Assembly: GCF_001908105.1 (NCBI RefSeq)
Contig: NZ_MKGQ01000045.1
Location: forward strand, 1-18,568
Origin: Xenorhabdus eapokensis
GTDB lineage: Bacteria; Pseudomonadota; Gammaproteobacteria; Enterobacterales; Enterobacteriaceae
DNA length: 18,568 nucleotides
Direction: 5' to 3'
In this document: in pieces, positions 16,181 to 18,568 of the stretch
How positions within the stretch are numbered: position 1 is the stretch's first letter
Layout: every line of letters starts with the position of its first letter
The notes under the pieces: model-generated
What the model saw: the letters and a program-made list of their open reading frames with translations, nothing else
Databases searched by the model: none
Told to the model about the DNA's origin: nothing
Translations under genes and position numbers: made by a program

Positions 16181-17614
16181 CTGTTCCCCATACGTATGGG
16201 GATAAACCGCAAATGCGAGTTGGTATGCTGATATCTTTAGACTGTTCCCCATACGTATGGGGATAAACCGGGAAAAGGTGAAGTGAGTCATTCGTGCCGT
16301 TGCTGTTCCCCATACGTATGGGGATAAACCGGGTCACATCATTAATAAATTAATGACAAAAAACTGTTCCCCATACGTATGGGGATAAACCGAGGACAGA
16401 GCCAATGACCACGACCGTAATTAACTGTTCCCCATACGTATGGGGATAAACCGGAGGTTATGCGACTTGTGGGTAAATTAATTTCCTGTTCCCCATACGT
16501 ATGGGGATAAACCGGGAGTGCCTGAAAGAACTCAGAAATTTACCCACTGTTCCCCATACGTATGGGGATAAACCGCGCAAACCAACGGTCAATCACTGCT
16601 GCACGACCTGTTCCCCATACGTATGGGGATAAACCGAACTGCGTCACGGTCGTGAGCCAGTTGATACCCTGTTCCCCATACGTATGGGGATAAACCGTCG
16701 CAGTCCATTATTTGTCTGTACATCAAGGCCTGTTCCCCATACGTATGGGGATAAACCGTTTTCAATTGGATTTAAAAAAGATTCAGATAGCTGTTCCCCA
16801 TACGTATGGGGATAAACCGTCGATCAGGCTCTAGCTCCAGATTTTCCCAATTCTGTTCCCCATACGTATGGGGATAAACCGAATTTCGCTATCACGTTCA
16901 GGATGCCATGTATACTGTTCCCCATACGTATGGGGATAAACCTTTTTCAAGTCTTGTTCTGCCTTGATAGTCGCCCTGTTCCCCATACGTATGGGGATAA
17001 ACCGGCATTCGGATCGCTTTCCGTTAATGAACGAATCTGTTCCCCATACGTATGGGGATAAACCGTTAAGTGCCCTGCATAATGCTAGCGGTGGAAGCTG
17101 TTCCCCATACGTATGGGGATAAACCGGCTTCGCCTGCCATCAACGGCGGGGCAACAATCTGTTCCCCATACGTATGGGGATAAACCGATGATCCCCGCCA
17201 GAACGCCCGCTAAAAACCACCTGTTCCCCATACGTATGGGGATAAACCGCTGAATAATAAACAAATACACACGAGGTTATTCTGTTCCCCATACGTATGG
17301 GGATAAACCGCAAGCCATTGATTGCGAACCACCTTTTGTAGGCTGTTCCCCATACGTATGGGGATAAACCGGTTTAGAAGAAAGAAAGAAACATAATTAT
17401 TTGCTGTTCCCCATACGTATGGGGATAAACCGTGTATCGTTGCCTGTCTCCGTTAAAATACGCACTGTTCCCCATACGTATGGGGATAAACCGGATTCAG
17501 GGTTGCACCTGTGTCATAACTGACACTGTTCCCCATACGTATGGGGATAAACCGAAGAGTCAGGTCATGAAACCAAAAATAATGCCCTGTTCCCATACAT
17601 ATGGGGATATCCAC
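16181..17614 (+). CRISPR. Type I-E-like CRISPR array, 24 repeats and 23 spacers
   Basis: A 29-base repeat starts CTGTTCCCC, has the perfect palindrome CCCCATACGTATGGGG and ends ATAAACCG, the form of type I-E repeats in enteric bacteria. Repeats start at 16181, 16242, 16303, 16364, 16425, 16486, 16547, 16608, 16669, 16730, 16791, 16853, 16915, 16976, 17037, 17098, 17159, 17221, 17282, 17343, 17404, 17465, 17526 and 17587. Twenty-two are identical. Repeat 13 ends in T instead of G, and repeat 24 is degenerate: it lacks one C and differs in the core and at the end. Spacers are 32 bases except spacers 11, 12 and 17, which are 33. All spacers differ, and none matched another part of this window by eye. 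No cas gene lies within the 16 kb to the left or the 1 kb to the right, so the interference proteins must come from elsewhere or be absent. Confidence 0.98.
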
Positions 17615-18253
17615 ACTCACAACTGCTTGGGCACGGCAAATATATCCTGCAACCTTTTCGGGCGTTAGCCCATCGCGCAAGACTGCCACATTATCGCGTG
17701 CAACTGCGCTTTCCAGATGCTGTGCGCTGTGCAGCGTTGTAGGGCTGCAAAGAATGCCCACGGAATGGCCGGGAAACTCGTCGGCGATAGCTTGTAGAGC
17801 TGCGGTTGCACGGGAAGGGGATAGCCCCTTGTCTTTTCGGCTGGCATAAGGATTAAATAGGATTTGAGGGGAAAGCGCCGCAGACGGGAACTCGGCAGGC
17901 AATGGCACAATGTACTGAGTGTCGATCACTTTCGCGCCTAGATCCTGCAGAATATACTGGTACTGCTCCACGATATTGAGCGTTTTCGTAGCGAAACCCA
18001 TTTTACGATTCACACAGCGCAGCGAATCATCAAGGGAATAGAGACTCGCCGGGCGGAGTAACCGCATAAAAATGTAGCGGTCAAGGAACTGGCGGAACTG
18101 ACCGCCGCCCATACCCATCACAACACGGGCACTCCACAGAACGCCAGCGCCATCAGAGGCACAGCCCAAGAATCGGATGGACTGAAACAGAAATATTCGC
18201 CTGTGATTGGGTGAATATCGTTTATTTGTGTGATGTTTTGTACGCCATACCAT
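17609..18253 (-). pseudogene. Truncated glycosyltransferase-like gene (GT9/heptosyltransferase type) cut at the CRISPR trailer end
   Basis: The frame from ATG 18253 encodes about 215 residues before it enters the last CRISPR repeat. The second half looks like the C-terminal domain of family 9 glycosyltransferases (ADP-heptose:LPS transferases): ILFNPYASRKDKGLS, FPGHSVGILCSPT, VLRDGLTPEKVAGYI and AQAVVSVD. In the family this last strand goes on as VSVDT followed by a His-containing HxA segment; here the sequence changes to repeat DNA right after VSVD, so the acceptor end of the enzyme is missing. The frame continues to 17453 only by reading through repeats and spacers. The N-terminal 80 residues do not resemble the usual nucleotide-fold start, so the 5' part may be damaged too. 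The GT9 assignment is moderate; truncation at the array is clear. Confidence 0.5.
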
Positions 18254-18373
18254 AGGTTGATATTTTATGCTATAGGTATTAGACTGATGATGTCAGTTAA
18301 GGAATGTCGCGCTATAACTGAGGCTACCACCCTCGTATAGCTCAAAGATAAATACCCTGCTTAAGGGGAATGC

Positions 18374-18404
18374 AAAAAAACCAACCTCACCAGTTGGTTT
18401 TTTT
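18374..18404. terminator. Strong bidirectional terminator hairpin
   Basis: AAAAAAACCAAC (18374-18385) pairs with GTTGGTTTTTTT (18393-18404) around a seven-base loop. The A-run before and T-run after make it a rho-independent terminator in both directions. On the minus strand it would end transcription of the partial frame at the right edge. Confidence 0.8.
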
Positions 18405-18487
18405 GTTTTTATATACCTATCATTTTTATTGATTGAATGATCTGAAAATGAACTTATAATTTATAGCTGTTAACGCGATGCTCGACT

Positions 18488-18568
18488 TTAACACCCTATA
18501 ACCTTGGCTTGTTGGAGCCAGTCGCGTTGACTTTTGCCTTGTTTAAAATTGGCAAAAATACCCAACGT
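18488..18568 (-). CDS. C-terminal end of an unidentified protein (runs off right edge)
   Basis: On the minus strand a frame open from the window edge encodes 26 residues, TLGIFANFKQGKSQRDWLQQ followed by AKVIGC, and stops at TAA (18490-18488). The strong terminator at 18374-18404 lies about 85 bases after it, which supports a real gene end. I do not recognise the protein, and the stretch is too short for a family call; a transposase tail is one possibility. Confidence 0.35.
   Translation of the reverse strand, partial: TLGIFANFKQGKSQRDWLQQAKVIGC

Noticed and set aside
16454..16546. Spacers 5 and 6 share TGGGTAAATT on opposite strands
   Set aside because: A ten-base match between two of 23 spacers is within chance expectation, so a common source or primed uptake is not supported.
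17085..17270. Small minus-strand reading frame inside the array
   Set aside because: It repeats FIPIRMGN and SPYVWG, which are repeat translations; not a gene.
17453..17608. Reading frame extending the glycosyltransferase-like protein through CRISPR repeats
   Set aside because: The residues (SVDIPICMG, later RFIPIRMGN and YPHTYGEQ) are translated repeats and spacers; the open frame arises because the repeat unit has no stop in that phase.

Overview
The window looks like a chromosomal segment of an insect- or nematode-associated gamma-proteobacterium of the Enterobacterales, most likely Morganellaceae (Xenorhabdus/Photorhabdus-like). The metabolic proteins resemble Escherichia coli UxuA, UxuB, UxaC, KdgK, Eda and UxuR from memory. 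The background is AT-rich with several IS relics, and a type I-E CRISPR repeat family is present. The genus assignment is inference; no search was run.

Left third (1-6000): an accessory, defence-type region. It starts with the tail of an IS5-type transposase. Next comes a putative PD-(D/E)xK restriction endonuclease (388-1281, +). A decayed IS630 transposase follows (1321-1744, -). Then, on the minus strand, come a C5-cytosine DNA methyltransferase (2357-3991) with its own sigma70-like promoter and a textbook Vsr mismatch endonuclease (4252-4725). Right of vsr is a decayed fragment of a second kdgK gene (4795-4990), then an IS5-family transposase killed by two in-frame TGA codons and a frameshift (5232-5998).

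Middle (6000-15900): a self-contained glucuronate import and breakdown locus. On the minus strand are dctP (TRAP periplasmic binding protein) and uxuR (GntR/FadR-type repressor), separated by a terminator hairpin. On the plus strand, from a shared divergent control region, runs dctQ-dctM-uxuA-uxuB-uxaC-kdgK-eda. The TRAP transporter would bring in the hexuronate. UxaC, UxuB, UxuA, KdgK and Eda then take glucuronate through fructuronate, mannonate, KDG and KDPG to pyruvate and glyceraldehyde 3-phosphate. The control region holds a strong CRP site, a sigma70-type promoter placed so CRP would sit near -61, and two UxuR/ExuR-like boxes.

Right part (15900-18568): an AT-rich leader and a type I-E-like CRISPR array of 24 repeats (23 spacers), with the leader on the left and a degenerate last repeat on the right. 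No cas gene is in the window. The last repeat joins directly to a broken glycosyltransferase-like gene that loses its C-terminal part at that point. A strong terminator hairpin and the end of an unidentified reading frame close the window.

The most interesting points are the restriction-methylation-Vsr cassette with an unassigned endonuclease and an unusually long target-recognition region, the kdgK relic 10 kb from the intact gene, the TRAP-fed glucuronate regulon, and the cas-less array whose trailer end cuts a glycosyltransferase gene.
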